Origin: Halobaculum limi
Lineage (GTDB): Archaea > Halobacteriota > Halobacteria > Halobacteriales > Haloferacaceae
Assembly: GCF_029490015.1 (NCBI RefSeq)
Contig: NZ_CP120468.1
Span: 372,001-436,000 of the forward strand
Direction of reading: 5' to 3'
DNA: 64,000 bases
Shown here: piece after piece, positions 19,447 through 27,752 of the stretch
Layout: the number at the start of each line of letters is the position of its first letter
Position numbering within the stretch: the first letter of the stretch is position 1
The notes under the pieces: model-generated
Seen by the model: the letters and a program-made list of their open reading frames with translations, nothing else
Database searches by the model: none
Told to the model about the DNA's origin: nothing
Position numbers and translations under genes: made by a program

Positions 19447-19809
19447 GTGGAACGCAGAGAACTGATCGTCGGTGGGTTCTCTGGGTGTGTCCTCGCTGCG
19501 GGCTGTCTCGGACTCGGTGCGGAGCCAAGTTCCATCTCGATATTCAATCGAACAGACCGCTCACAGCAACTCACAGTCACCGTGACGAACACGCAGACAG
19601 GAGCCACGCAACTGTCGGAGCAGTTCGAAATGGGTCCCGACACGGCCGAACAGCTGCGTCTCGACCGACGACGGGGCGTCGCGTACGACGCCACGTTCGA
19701 GATTGAGGGTGGCGAGCGTGCGGAGATTGGACTCAGCCCTTCGACGAGTGCCCTCGAGATTGAAATCGAGGAGGGTGGGCAGCTAACGTATCAGGCGACA
19801 GTGTCGTAG
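19447..19809 (+). CDS. Putative Tat-type lipoprotein
   Basis: A 120-residue protein with a GTG start. The N-terminus ERRELIVGGFSGCVLAAGC has a twin arginine, a hydrophobic stretch and a lipobox LAAGC, the pattern of haloarchaeal Tat lipoproteins; lipid would attach to Cys19. The rest is a beta-rich domain with many Thr/Gln (QQLTVTVTNTQTGATQLSEQF), suggesting a small surface-anchored sandwich fold. The function is unknown. It has no clear operon partner: both neighbouring genes are on the other strand. Confidence 0.65.
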   Translation: MERRELIVGGFSGCVLAAGCLGLGAEPSSISIFNRTDRSQQLTVTVTNTQTGATQLSEQFEMGPDTAEQLRLDRRRGVAYDATFEIEGGERAEIGLSPSTSALEIEIEEGGQLTYQATVS

Positions 19810-19852
19810 GTACGACGCAGAACAGATCGACACCGGCGGCGAACCGACCCGA

Positions 19853-20479
19853 TCAGAACGTCGTCCACGCCGTCGCCGCCTGCCGACGGTCGCGGACGCG
19901 GAGTTCGCGTGCGCCATTCTCCTCGCGGGTGTTGATCACGGTGTCGAACGGTTCGTACATCGTGTGCAACACCTGTTCGTCGTGCATCGTGGAGTTGATG
20001 ACCGCGACGGTGGTCCAGCCCTCACTCTCTACCTGTCGCGTGAGCACACGGACGAACTGGTAGACGTCCTGCGGATCGAGGTACATCAGCAGTTCCGACA
20101 GCGTGTGGACGCCCACGCCGACGGTGGTGTCCATCTCGCGGAACACCTCGTACACGTCGGTGAACTTCATCCCGATGTCGGTGACGTTCTTCGGCGACGA
20201 CGCGTACCGGACGAGGTCGTCTTGGACGAGGTCGCCACCGCGCTGTTTCGAGACGCAGTCGACGACGCCGACCGACTCAGGCGCGACGTCTGCAACCTCA
20301 GCGTAGTCTGCGCGAATCTGGTCGGCCGGGTCGCCGGTGGTGATGAGGACGGCTCGCTCGCCGACGTCGGCAAGCAAGCGCAGCATTAGGTCGTACTTGC
20401 CGGTCATCGGGGGACCGGCGATGAGGAGACTTTGCCCTCCTCCGCCCCCGTCGAGTGACAGCGGGGCGTCCTCCAACAT
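19853..20479 (-). CDS. KaiC/RecA-like ATPase-fold protein (DUF7504-type) with altered Walker A
   Basis: A 208-residue RecA-fold protein. The P-loop reads GPPMTGKYD (residues 22-30), so the Ser/Thr that normally follows the Lys is Tyr; ATP hydrolysis may be weak or lost. VGVGVHTLSELLMYLDPQDVYQFVRVLTRQ is the strand and helix after the Walker B region. It is the last of three same-strand genes (KaiC-like ATPase, 157-residue protein, this one) next to cheW. The gap of 169 bases before it allows its own promoter. The ATG at 20479 is preferred; a longer frame adds a non-conserved 26 residues. Confidence 0.75.
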   Translation of the reverse strand: MLEDAPLSLDGGGGGQSLLIAGPPMTGKYDLMLRLLADVGERAVLITTGDPADQIRADYAEVADVAPESVGVVDCVSKQRGGDLVQDDLVRYASSPKNVTDIGMKFTDVYEVFREMDTTVGVGVHTLSELLMYLDPQDVYQFVRVLTRQVESEGWTTVAVINSTMHDEQVLHTMYEPFDTVINTREENGARELRVRDRRQAATAWTTF

Positions 20480-20648
20480 ACGCGCCACGAGGCGACGGAC
20501 GGCTAAAACCTTTGTCCAAACCGACGGAATCGACAGTTCCGAACGGTACAGCGTCACGATTCTGCCCCGTCACTGTGGATGATAGGTTCGAGCCGATCCC
20601 TCACCAGCGGACCGGTAGTCACCGGGTGAGACACTGCGACCGCCCCCG

Positions 20649-21122
20649 TCATCTCTCCTCCGAGGAGTCGTTCTCACGACTATTCGGCCGTCCGAGCGCC
20701 GACGGGAACCCGAGCGAGCCGAGGTCCTCGCCTCCGTCGAGGAGTCCGGCACGTTCGAGTGCCGCCGGGAAGTCGGTCGCACCGATCGACTGTCCCGCCG
20801 GAGACATCTCTGTGGCCGGATCGTCTCGAGCGTCGAGTGGTCCCGGTGGGACACCTCCTTCGACCAGGTGATCCCAGACCGACTCGTCGTCGGCGTCGTC
20901 CTCGTGTTCCGAGCGAACGACTGCGGCTTCCTGTTTGCCCTCTTGGTACGCGAGTTCGATGATACTGCGGTCGTACGAGGAGTCGATCGAGTCCCGAAGC
21001 CGCGTGAACTCCTCGCGGTTCTCGTAGCCGAACGAGGCGGCGACGCCGAGGGCGTACGCCCGACTGATCGCCTCCTCTCCGGAGATATCTTCCCAGTCGG
21101 TTCCCAGTCGTTCTTCGTACAT
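20649..21122 (-). CDS. Conserved hypothetical partner of the KaiC-like ATPase
   Basis: A 157-residue acidic protein whose ATG overlaps the stop of the KaiC-like gene (ATGA), so the two are translated together. Residues 1-75 are mostly helical (AISRAYALGVAASFGYENREEF, SYDRSIIELAYQEGKQEA) and look like a folded domain. The C-terminal half is Asp/Gly/Pro-rich and has two similar short motifs, DFPAALERAGLLD and LGFPSALGRP, that could be docking sites. I do not recognise a family. Its coupling suggests that it works with the ATPase. Confidence 0.7.
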   Translation of the reverse strand: MYEERLGTDWEDISGEEAISRAYALGVAASFGYENREEFTRLRDSIDSSYDRSIIELAYQEGKQEAAVVRSEHEDDADDESVWDHLVEGGVPPGPLDARDDPATEMSPAGQSIGATDFPAALERAGLLDGGEDLGSLGFPSALGRPNSRENDSSEER

Positions 21123-21823
21123 CAGTGGGTGACTACCCGGCCGTCACCGACGACCAGTCCGGTGTCGGTGAACGCCAGGTCCTGAATGTCGGTGTCGACG
21201 TCGGCCCCGCGCATCTTCACCACCTGCAGGCCGCGTCGCATCCCGTCTTCTTCCATATAGTTGTGGAAGAAGACGACGCCGTGAGCGAGGAAGTGTTCGT
21301 CCGCGTACGCCGACGGGTCGGTCATCTCGGAGATGAGGTACGTCGTCGCACTCGTCCGTTTGAGCGACGAGAGGAACCGCATAACGGTGTTGTCGGAGTC
21401 GTCGAGCAGATACCGCAACAGCATCGTCGAGTCGATGACGACGCGGTCGATGTCTCGCGACTCGATGAACGAACTGATCCGGTTGGTGACGCTGTTGACG
21501 TCACGGCGGTCGCCGGGCATCCCGAAGAACCGCTTGCCCTCCGACGAGAAGGCGTCAAGGAACGTCACTGCACCCGACTCCAGCGCCTCCTCGAATCCGA
21601 ACTCGTAGGAACTCATGTCTCGCTCCAGGTCCTCGCGACTCTCGTGCATACTGATGAACAGACATCGGTCACCAGCGGCGGCTCCTTCGGCGATAAACTG
21701 CGCCGAGAACGTCGTCTTTCCGCTCCCCGGCGGCCCGCAGACGACGTAGAGTCGTTCCCCCGGAAGGCCACCACCGACGAGGTCGTCGAAGCCCGAAACG
21801 CCACTCGATACGCGCATACTCAT
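21122..21823 (-). CDS. KaiC-like / RAD55-family RecA ATPase
   Basis: A 233-residue single-domain KaiC-like ATPase: VSSGVSGFDDLVGGGLPGERLYVV, Walker A GPPGSGKTTF (residues 30-39), the catalytic Glu region FISMHESREDLERDM and Walker B DRVVIDSTMLLRYLL. HTR-like proteins of this type are common in haloarchaea and belong to the same superfamily as the archaellum ATPase regulator ArlH, encoded in this window at 61.1-61.8 kb. Its place between cheW and two further genes of the same strand suggests a signalling role, but there is no direct evidence. The start MSMRVSSG has an alternative Met two codons in. Confidence 0.82.
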   Translation of the reverse strand: MSMRVSSGVSGFDDLVGGGLPGERLYVVCGPPGSGKTTFSAQFIAEGAAAGDRCLFISMHESREDLERDMSSYEFGFEEALESGAVTFLDAFSSEGKRFFGMPGDRRDVNSVTNRISSFIESRDIDRVVIDSTMLLRYLLDDSDNTVMRFLSSLKRTSATTYLISEMTDPSAYADEHFLAHGVVFFHNYMEEDGMRRGLQVVKMRGADVDTDIQDLAFTDTGLVVGDGRVVTH

Positions 21824-21879
21824 AGCCGAACGAGGTCCGTCATAAGGACTCTCCCCCGAGACTCAATGCTGATAGTGAC

Positions 21880-22332
21880 TCACTCGGTTCGGGGCTCGAC
21901 CCAGACGACGAAGCGGTCGTCGCCTTTGACGATACCGCGGACGGAGTCGTCGTTCGCGGTGGTCGCCTCGTCTACTTGGTCGGCGGCGACGTCACGCACC
22001 TGAAACACCTCGTCGACGACCCAGCCGACAGTCCCCCCGTCGTCGACTTCCTCGGGGTCGAACACGATGATACGCTCGCGAGCACCCGCCCCAGTGATGC
22101 CGAACAGCGTCTTCGGGTCGATGATCGTCGTGGTCTTTCCGCGAAGGTCCATCACACCCTCGACGTGGCGCGGCGAGTTGGGAATCGCCGTGAGGTCGCC
22201 CGCATCCACGATCTCGTCGATGTAGGCGATATCCAGACAGTACGTCTCCTCGCCCAGTCCGAACTCGAGGACCTGCGTGGTCTCTGCCTCGGCGTCGACC
22301 TCGGCGTCGGCCGACCGCTGACTGCTTGCCAT
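21880..22332 (-). CDS. cheW: Chemotaxis coupling protein CheW
   Basis: Scaffold linking taxis transducers to the kinase CheA. The 150 residues have a short acidic tail and then a CheW domain: TQVLEFGLGEETYCLDIAYIDEIVD, AIPNSPRHVEGVMDLRGKTTTIIDPKTLFG and GWVVDEVFQVRDV. It is divergent from cheB; the minus-strand GCGTTAAGC (22356-22364) is 28 bases before the ATG, and AGAGGT next to the ATG could act as a ribosome-binding site. I used the ATG giving MASSQRSADAE rather than one five codons upstream. Confidence 0.93.
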   Translation of the reverse strand: MASSQRSADAEVDAEAETTQVLEFGLGEETYCLDIAYIDEIVDAGDLTAIPNSPRHVEGVMDLRGKTTTIIDPKTLFGITGAGARERIIVFDPEEVDDGGTVGWVVDEVFQVRDVAADQVDEATTANDDSVRGIVKGDDRFVVWVEPRTE

Positions 22333-22355
22333 ACCTCTGATCCCCAAATCCTGTC

Positions 22356-22364
22356 GCTTAACGC
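22356..22364 (-). promoter_or_regulatory. TATA-like box of cheW
   Basis: GCGTTAAGC on the minus strand, centred 28 bases before the cheW ATG. Confidence 0.5.
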
Positions 22365-22404
22365 TAGCCCACGAACTATCAGCCCTGAAATTCGGGACGG
22401 AGCC

Positions 22405-22413
22405 TTCAATAAC
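22405..22413 (+). promoter_or_regulatory. TATA-like box of the cheB-cheA-cheR operon
   Basis: TTCAATAAC is centred 26 bases before an ATG at 22435, and about 64 bases before the cheB GTG. The spacing would make the ATG of a 13-codon ORF the first codon of the mRNA. Confidence 0.45.
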
Positions 22414-22434
22414 GGCGTATCGGTAGCCGAGAAC

Positions 22435-22476
22435 ATGATTCGAGACGCCACACGGTCGGCTGGGGGTGCGCCGTGA
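22435..22476 (+). other. Possible 13-codon leader ORF ending on the cheB start
   Basis: ATG then twelve codons (MIRDATRSAGGAP) and TGA; the stop overlaps the cheB GTG as GTGA. With a TATA-like box 26 bases upstream it would be read from a leaderless mRNA and could couple translation to cheB. A GGGGGTG just before the GTG could equally serve as a ribosome-binding site. There is no conservation data. Confidence 0.25.
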
Positions 22477-23549
22477 GCGCGCGTTCGCCGCGGACGGTCG
22501 TCGTGGACGACTCCAGATTTATGCGGGGGCTCATCGCGGACATTCTGGAGTCCGGGGGCGTAGAGGTCGTCGGGGAGGCGGGAGACGGGCGAGAGGCGCT
22601 GTCGGTCGTCGCCGACACCGACCCCGACGTGGTGACGATGGACGTCGAGATGCCCGAGATGGACGGCATCGAGGCGGTCGAGCGACTGATGGCAGACCAC
22701 CCGACGCCGACGCTGATGCTGTCAGCGTACACCGCCGAGGGCGCAGAAGAGACGTTTGCGGCGCTGGACGCCGGCGCGGTCGACTTCTTCGCCAAGCCCG
22801 GCGGCGAGGTGTCGATGGGCGTCTCCCGGATGGAAGAACAGCTCGTCGAGACAGTGCGTTCGGTCGCGGAGGCGGACATCTCGACGACGGGGCGGAGTCG
22901 CCGAACCGAGGCGGCCGCCGCGGCGACGACTGCCGCCGGGAGTGCACCTCGTGGACGGTCGACGACGGCCATCGAACCGAACACGACGTTGGTCATCGGG
23001 TCGTCGACGGGCGGGCCGGACGCCGTCGAACGGGTCGTCTCGGCGCTCCCCGGCGACGCGGACCTCCGTGGCGTCGTCGTCCAGCACATGCCCGAGGCGT
23101 TCACCGGGCGGTTCGCGGAACGACTGGACGCGGCCTGCGACCTGTCGGTCGTCGAGGCCGAAGACGGAATGCGCCTCGGCAAAGGTGAACTCGCCGTCGC
23201 ACGCGGCGGCCACCACCTCGAAATCGGGAGCGCACGCAACGGCCGCCTCCGCCTGAAGGTGTTCGACGAGGAGCGCGGCCAGGGCGTTCGCCCCTCGGTG
23301 AACGTCGCGATGGAGTCGGCCGCGGACGTGGTCGACGACCCGCTGATTGGGGTCGTCCTCACTGGGATGGGCGCCGACGGCAGCGACGGGGTACAGGCGC
23401 TCGCGCAGGCTGGCGGGCGCGTCCTGGCGCAAGACGAGGAGACGAGCGTCGTCTACGGGATGCCGAAACGCGCCGCGGAGACTGGCTGTGTCGACACGGT
23501 CCTGCCGTTGGACGATATTGCCGGCGGCATCACGGGTGAGACCGTATGA
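22473..23549 (+). CDS. cheB: Protein-glutamate methylesterase CheB
   Basis: Removes methyl groups from taxis transducers, controlled by CheA phosphorylation. The 358 residues have a receiver domain (acid pocket D12, D13; phospho-acceptor D57 in VVTMDVEMPEMDG; later LSAY with the conserved Ser), an Ala-rich linker near residue 150, and a CheB methylesterase domain. The catalytic residues of that domain are in IGSSTGGPDAV (Ser), VVQHMPEAFTGRF (His) and LTGMGADGSDG (Asp). The start is GTG, and the gene overlaps cheA by 4 bases. It is first in the che operon on the plus strand; cheY, which sits here in some relatives, is absent. Confidence 0.95.
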   Translation: MSARSPRTVVVDDSRFMRGLIADILESGGVEVVGEAGDGREALSVVADTDPDVVTMDVEMPEMDGIEAVERLMADHPTPTLMLSAYTAEGAEETFAALDAGAVDFFAKPGGEVSMGVSRMEEQLVETVRSVAEADISTTGRSRRTEAAAAATTAAGSAPRGRSTTAIEPNTTLVIGSSTGGPDAVERVVSALPGDADLRGVVVQHMPEAFTGRFAERLDAACDLSVVEAEDGMRLGKGELAVARGGHHLEIGSARNGRLRLKVFDEERGQGVRPSVNVAMESAADVVDDPLIGVVLTGMGADGSDGVQALAQAGGRVLAQDEETSVVYGMPKRAAETGCVDTVLPLDDIAGGITGETV

Positions 23550-25696
23550 GTGAAGCACACATTCGGGCGTTCGTCCGCGAGTCAGAGGAGGGCATCACCG
23601 AACTCAACAACTCCCTGCTCGCGCTCGAATCCGACCCCGACGACCCCGAGGCGATGGACGCCATCTTCCGCACCGCCCACACGCTGAAGGGCAACGCCGC
23701 GGCGATGGGCTTCGGCGACTTCTCCGGCCTCGCGCACGCGATGGAGGACCTCCTCGACGAGGTTCGTGGCGGCGAGATGCAGGTGTCGGGCGCGTTGATG
23801 GACCGACTGTTCGAGGCGGTCGACCTCCTCGACGCGATGCTCGGCGAAATCGACGAGACGGGCGACACCACCGTCGACCCCACCGGGGTCGAGGACGACC
23901 TCCGAACGCTCGCAGAAGAGGGCGAGGGAGCACTCGAAGACGACGCCGGCGACGACGACGCGGCGGTCGACGAAGCCGCAGGGTCCACCGCAGACGCCGA
24001 GACCGAGACTGGTACTGGTGACGACGCGGCCGCTGGCGGCGACGCCATCGACTTCGATCACGGGCTCTCCCCCACCGGTGACGAAGGCGTCTACCGTGCT
24101 CGAACGGACCTCGGCGACGCGGAGATGCCTGGCATCGACGCGCTGTTCGTGTTGGAGGCCGCCGAGGAGGGCTTCGGCGACATCGCCTGCGACCCCGACC
24201 GCGAGACCATCGAGGACGGCGACTTCGAGGACACCTTCGACGTGTACGTCGCCGCCGACGCCGCCGACACCGTCGAGGCCGGGATGAGTGCAGTGAGCCA
24301 GGTGGAGTCGGTGACGGTCGACACCGTCGACCCGGCCTCGGACGACGAGGAGACGGCAACAGACGAGCGCGCAGAATCCCCGGCTGAAACTGAGGAGGGC
24401 GTCACCGACGCGACCGACGACGCGACCGCCGATTCCGACGAGGATGACGCCGCCGGCGGAGAATCTCCGGCTGGCGGCGCGGGCGGGTCGTCTACCTCCG
24501 ACAGCATCTCCTCGGTCCGAGTCGACGTGGAGCAACTGGACGACCTGTACGGCCTCGTCGAGCAACTGGTCACGAGTCGGATCAAGCTCCGTCGCGAAAT
24601 GGAGGAGGCGGGCATCGACTCAGACAATCTCGACGAACTCGACAAGATATCGACGAACCTGCAGGACACGGTGATGGATATGCGTCTCATCCCGTTGTCC
24701 GCGGTCGTCGACACGTTCCCCCGTCTCGTGCGCGACCTCGCGCGCGACCAGTCGAAGGAGGTCGACTTCGACATTGAGGGTCGTGACATCGAACTCGACC
24801 GCACCATCCTCACGGAGATTCGCGATCCGCTGGTTCACATCCTCCGCAACGCCGTCGACCACGGCATCGAGTCGCCTGACGAACGCGAAGCCGCGGACAA
24901 GCCTCGCACGGGCACCATCGAGTTGACCGCCGACCGCGAACGCGACCACGTCACCATCGTCGTCGAAGACGACGGCGGCGGCATCGAGGCCGACGCCCTC
25001 CGCGAGAAAGCCGTCGAAGAGGGCGTGAAGTCCCGCACGGAGGTGGAAGCGATGTCCGACGCTGAGGCACGGGAACTCGTGTTCCACCCCGGCTTCTCCA
25101 CCAACGACGAGGTGACAGACGTCTCCGGGCGCGGCGTCGGGATGGACGTCGTGCGGACGACGGTGAAAGACCTCGACGGGAGCGTCTCGCTGGAGTCGAC
25201 GCCCGGCGAGGGGACGCGCTTCGAGATCAAACTCCCCGTCACGGTCGCCATCGTCCGCGTGATGTTCATCGAAGTGAACGGCGTCGAGTACGGCGTTCCG
25301 ATCAAGAACATCGCGGAGGTGAGCCGAGCGGGCGGCATCGACGTGGCCCACGGCGACGAGGTAGTGCGCCACGACGGCGACATCTACCCGGTCTTGCGAC
25401 TCGGGGAGGTCCTCGACGACGCCGCAGGCAGCGGACCGAGCGGCGCCGTTGCGGACGGCGGCGAGGACTCGGTCACCCCCGACGACGTCGACACCGACGG
25501 GATGCTCCTGCGAATCCACGACGAGAAGCGGCCGGTCGCACTCCACTGTGACGACGTGCTCCATCAAGAGGAGGTCGTCGTGAAACCGCTGGAGGGTATC
25601 CTCTCGGGGATTCCGGGGCTGTCGGGGACTGCAGTCCTCGGCGACGGAGACGTGGTGAGCATCCTCGACGTGGAGACGCTCGGAGGACGGCGATGA
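23546..25696 (+). CDS. cheA: Chemotaxis histidine kinase CheA
   Basis: Central kinase of the taxis pathway, phosphorylating CheY and CheB. The 716 residues have an HPt domain with the phosphorylated H45 in TAHTLKGNAAAMGF, an acidic linker, and a P2-like region around residues 170-265. A second long Asp/Glu/Ser/Gly linker leads to the dimerisation domain (DDLYGLVEQLVTSRIKL). The ATPase domain carries the N box LVHILRNAVDHGIESP, G1 VVEDDGGGI and G2 GRGVGMDVV, and a CheW-like P5 domain ends the protein. It overlaps both cheB and cheR by 4 bases. All catalytic motifs are present. Confidence 0.96.
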   Translation: MSEAHIRAFVRESEEGITELNNSLLALESDPDDPEAMDAIFRTAHTLKGNAAAMGFGDFSGLAHAMEDLLDEVRGGEMQVSGALMDRLFEAVDLLDAMLGEIDETGDTTVDPTGVEDDLRTLAEEGEGALEDDAGDDDAAVDEAAGSTADAETETGTGDDAAAGGDAIDFDHGLSPTGDEGVYRARTDLGDAEMPGIDALFVLEAAEEGFGDIACDPDRETIEDGDFEDTFDVYVAADAADTVEAGMSAVSQVESVTVDTVDPASDDEETATDERAESPAETEEGVTDATDDATADSDEDDAAGGESPAGGAGGSSTSDSISSVRVDVEQLDDLYGLVEQLVTSRIKLRREMEEAGIDSDNLDELDKISTNLQDTVMDMRLIPLSAVVDTFPRLVRDLARDQSKEVDFDIEGRDIELDRTILTEIRDPLVHILRNAVDHGIESPDEREAADKPRTGTIELTADRERDHVTIVVEDDGGGIEADALREKAVEEGVKSRTEVEAMSDAEARELVFHPGFSTNDEVTDVSGRGVGMDVVRTTVKDLDGSVSLESTPGEGTRFEIKLPVTVAIVRVMFIEVNGVEYGVPIKNIAEVSRAGGIDVAHGDEVVRHDGDIYPVLRLGEVLDDAAGSGPSGAVADGGEDSVTPDDVDTDGMLLRIHDEKRPVALHCDDVLHQEEVVVKPLEGILSGIPGLSGTAVLGDGDVVSILDVETLGGRR

Positions 25697-26526
25697 GCCG
25701 TGCGAGTCGCCGTGGTGACGAGGACGACGACCTCCACCGCGTCATCGACTTCGTTGAAGACGAGGTACCGTTCGAACCGGGCTACTACAACGAGGCGTAC
25801 CTCGGGCGGCGTATCGCCGCGCGGATGCAACGGCGCGACGCCGACGACCACGCCGAGTACCGCGACCTCCTCGAACGCGACGACGAGGAACGGAAGGCCC
25901 TGCTGGACGCGTTGACGGTCAACGTCACCGGCTTCTTCCGCGACCCGGATATGTGGGCAGACCTGCGCTCGGTGTTGCGCGACTTGTCGGCGGAGAACGG
26001 GCGCGCTGGCGTCGACGTGTGGAGCGCCCCCTGCGCGGACGGTCGAGAGCCGTACTCGCTGTCGATGCTGGCGGCCGACGACGACGAGGTGGACGAGCGA
26101 CACGTCTCGATTACGGCCGTCGACATCAGCGAGGAGGCACTCGATGCCGCCCGCGCAGGCGTGTACGAGACGACGCGGACGACCGACATCGAGGAGGAAC
26201 TCGCACCGCTGTCGGATCCGGAAGCGTACGTCGAACGCGAGGAGAACGTCTTTCGCGTCCGGCGGTCGGTCAAGTCGCGGGTGTCGTTCGAACCGTACGA
26301 CCTCATCAGCGACGGGCCGAAGTCCGGGATGGATCTGGTGTTCTGCCGGAACCTCCTCATCTACATCGACAGCGAGTACAAGGAACCGCTGTTCGAGACG
26401 CTCCGGGACTCGCTGCGGTCCGGTGGCTACCTCGTCCTCGGGAAGACGGAGACGGTACCGCCGGGGATGCGCGACGAGTTCAAACCAGTCGAGAAACGCA
26501 GTCGGATCTACCGCTACACGGGATAA
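25693..26526 (+). CDS. cheR: Chemotaxis protein methyltransferase CheR
   Basis: Adds methyl groups from S-adenosylmethionine to glutamates of taxis transducers. The 277 residues have a helical N-terminal domain (YYNEAYLGRRIAARMQRR, LTVNVTGFFRDP) and a SAM-binding domain (VDVWSAPCADGREPYSLSM, VDISEEALDAARAGVY, FCRNLLIYID, KTETVPPGMRDEF). No C-terminal TPR is present. It is coupled to cheA (ATGA) and to the HEAT-repeat gene (TAATG, one shared base). Confidence 0.95.
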   Translation: MSRASRRGDEDDDLHRVIDFVEDEVPFEPGYYNEAYLGRRIAARMQRRDADDHAEYRDLLERDDEERKALLDALTVNVTGFFRDPDMWADLRSVLRDLSAENGRAGVDVWSAPCADGREPYSLSMLAADDDEVDERHVSITAVDISEEALDAARAGVYETTRTTDIEEELAPLSDPEAYVEREENVFRVRRSVKSRVSFEPYDLISDGPKSGMDLVFCRNLLIYIDSEYKEPLFETLRDSLRSGGYLVLGKTETVPPGMRDEFKPVEKRSRIYRYTG

Positions 26527-27752
26527 TGTCGCTGTACACGCTCGCCCGCGACGGGAATATGGAGCAACTCACCGACACTGCCCGCAACAGCGACAGCGCG
26601 GCGGTGCGCCGGCGTGCCGCGGAGATGCTCGGCGACGTGGGCGACCCCGAAGACGACCGGACGATAGACGTCCTCATCCACCTCGCACGCGAGGACGACG
26701 ACGACTCTGTGCGGGCGGCGGCGGTCGACGGCCTCGACGACCTCGGCGGCAACGGTCTCGAACGCCTCATCGCGAAAGAGACCGGAATCGACCCCAACGC
26801 CGCAGACTGGGCCGCGGCGCGGGCGTTCGCGAAGGTGCTCAACGGGGCGAGCATCCCCGAGTACCGGATGGCCGCCGCGAACGCACTGGGCCGGACGGGA
26901 GACTCCGACGCGGTCGGCCCCCTCGCCAAACGTCTCGACGACCCGGACCCGCGCGTCCGGGAGCGGGCGTGTCTCGCCCTCGGTCGCATCGGCGACGGGC
27001 GGGCGGTCGGCCGACTCCAGGCAAAACTCGACGACGACCACCCGGCGGTGAAAGCGGCGGCCGCAGACGCACTCGGCTCCATCGCGACGGGGAAGGCGCT
27101 GGCGGCGTTGCTCGACCTTCTCGACGACGAGAACGTGAGCCTGCGTCGGTTGGCGGCGTCTGCGCTCGGAAACGCGAGTTCCGCGAAACCGGTGCCGAAA
27201 CTGGCGGGCGCACTGGAGGACGAACACGACACCGTGCGGCGAGCGGCGGTGTTCTCCATCATCGAACTGCTGGCGAACGCCCCGACGAAACAGAGCCACG
27301 CCGTGCGCGACGCCGTCATCTCCGAGTTGCAAGACGCCGACGACGAGACGGTGTTGGGACCGCTCGTGGAGATTCTCGAAGACGCGACACAGGCGCGCCA
27401 GCGCCGCAACGCGGTGTGGTTCCTCGGGCGCGTGACGAGCGCAGAACCGCCAGACCACGTGCTGGACGCACTCATCGACGCCCTCGACGACGACGACAAG
27501 ATGACCGCGCAGTTCGCGGCGACGAGTCTCACGAACCTCGAAGGGCTACACGTGGAGTCGACGCTCATCGAGGTGCTGAAAGACGACGACGCGAGCGTGA
27601 ACGCGCGGGCGAAGGCGGCGTACGCCCTCGGCGACGTGGGCGGCGACCGCGCGAAGGAGGCGCTGGATTCGATCACCGACAGCGACGTGGACAAGCAGGT
27701 CCGCAAGCGCGCGTTCGCGTCGCTGTCGAAACTTGGAGGTGTTAGACAGTGA
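26526..27752 (+). CDS. HEAT-repeat protein of the che operon
   Basis: A 408-residue protein made almost wholly of HEAT/PBS-lyase repeats of about 30 residues. Repeat cores include AVRRRAAEMLGDVGDPEDD, SVRAAAVDGLDDLG, RVRERACLALGRIGDGRAV, AVKAAAADALGSIATGKAL, SLRRLAASALGNASSAK, TVRRAAVFSIIELL, QRRNAVWFLGRVTSAEPP and NARAKAAYALGDVGGDRA. Such solenoids bind other proteins. It starts one base into the cheR stop and overlaps the cheF start by 4 bases, so it is firmly inside the operon. A HEAT-repeat gene also accompanies che genes in Halobacterium, where it was found as a taxis-network interactor. Confidence 0.85.
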   Translation: MSLYTLARDGNMEQLTDTARNSDSAAVRRRAAEMLGDVGDPEDDRTIDVLIHLAREDDDDSVRAAAVDGLDDLGGNGLERLIAKETGIDPNAADWAAARAFAKVLNGASIPEYRMAAANALGRTGDSDAVGPLAKRLDDPDPRVRERACLALGRIGDGRAVGRLQAKLDDDHPAVKAAAADALGSIATGKALAALLDLLDDENVSLRRLAASALGNASSAKPVPKLAGALEDEHDTVRRAAVFSIIELLANAPTKQSHAVRDAVISELQDADDETVLGPLVEILEDATQARQRRNAVWFLGRVTSAEPPDHVLDALIDALDDDDKMTAQFAATSLTNLEGLHVESTLIEVLKDDDASVNARAKAAYALGDVGGDRAKEALDSITDSDVDKQVRKRAFASLSKLGGVRQ

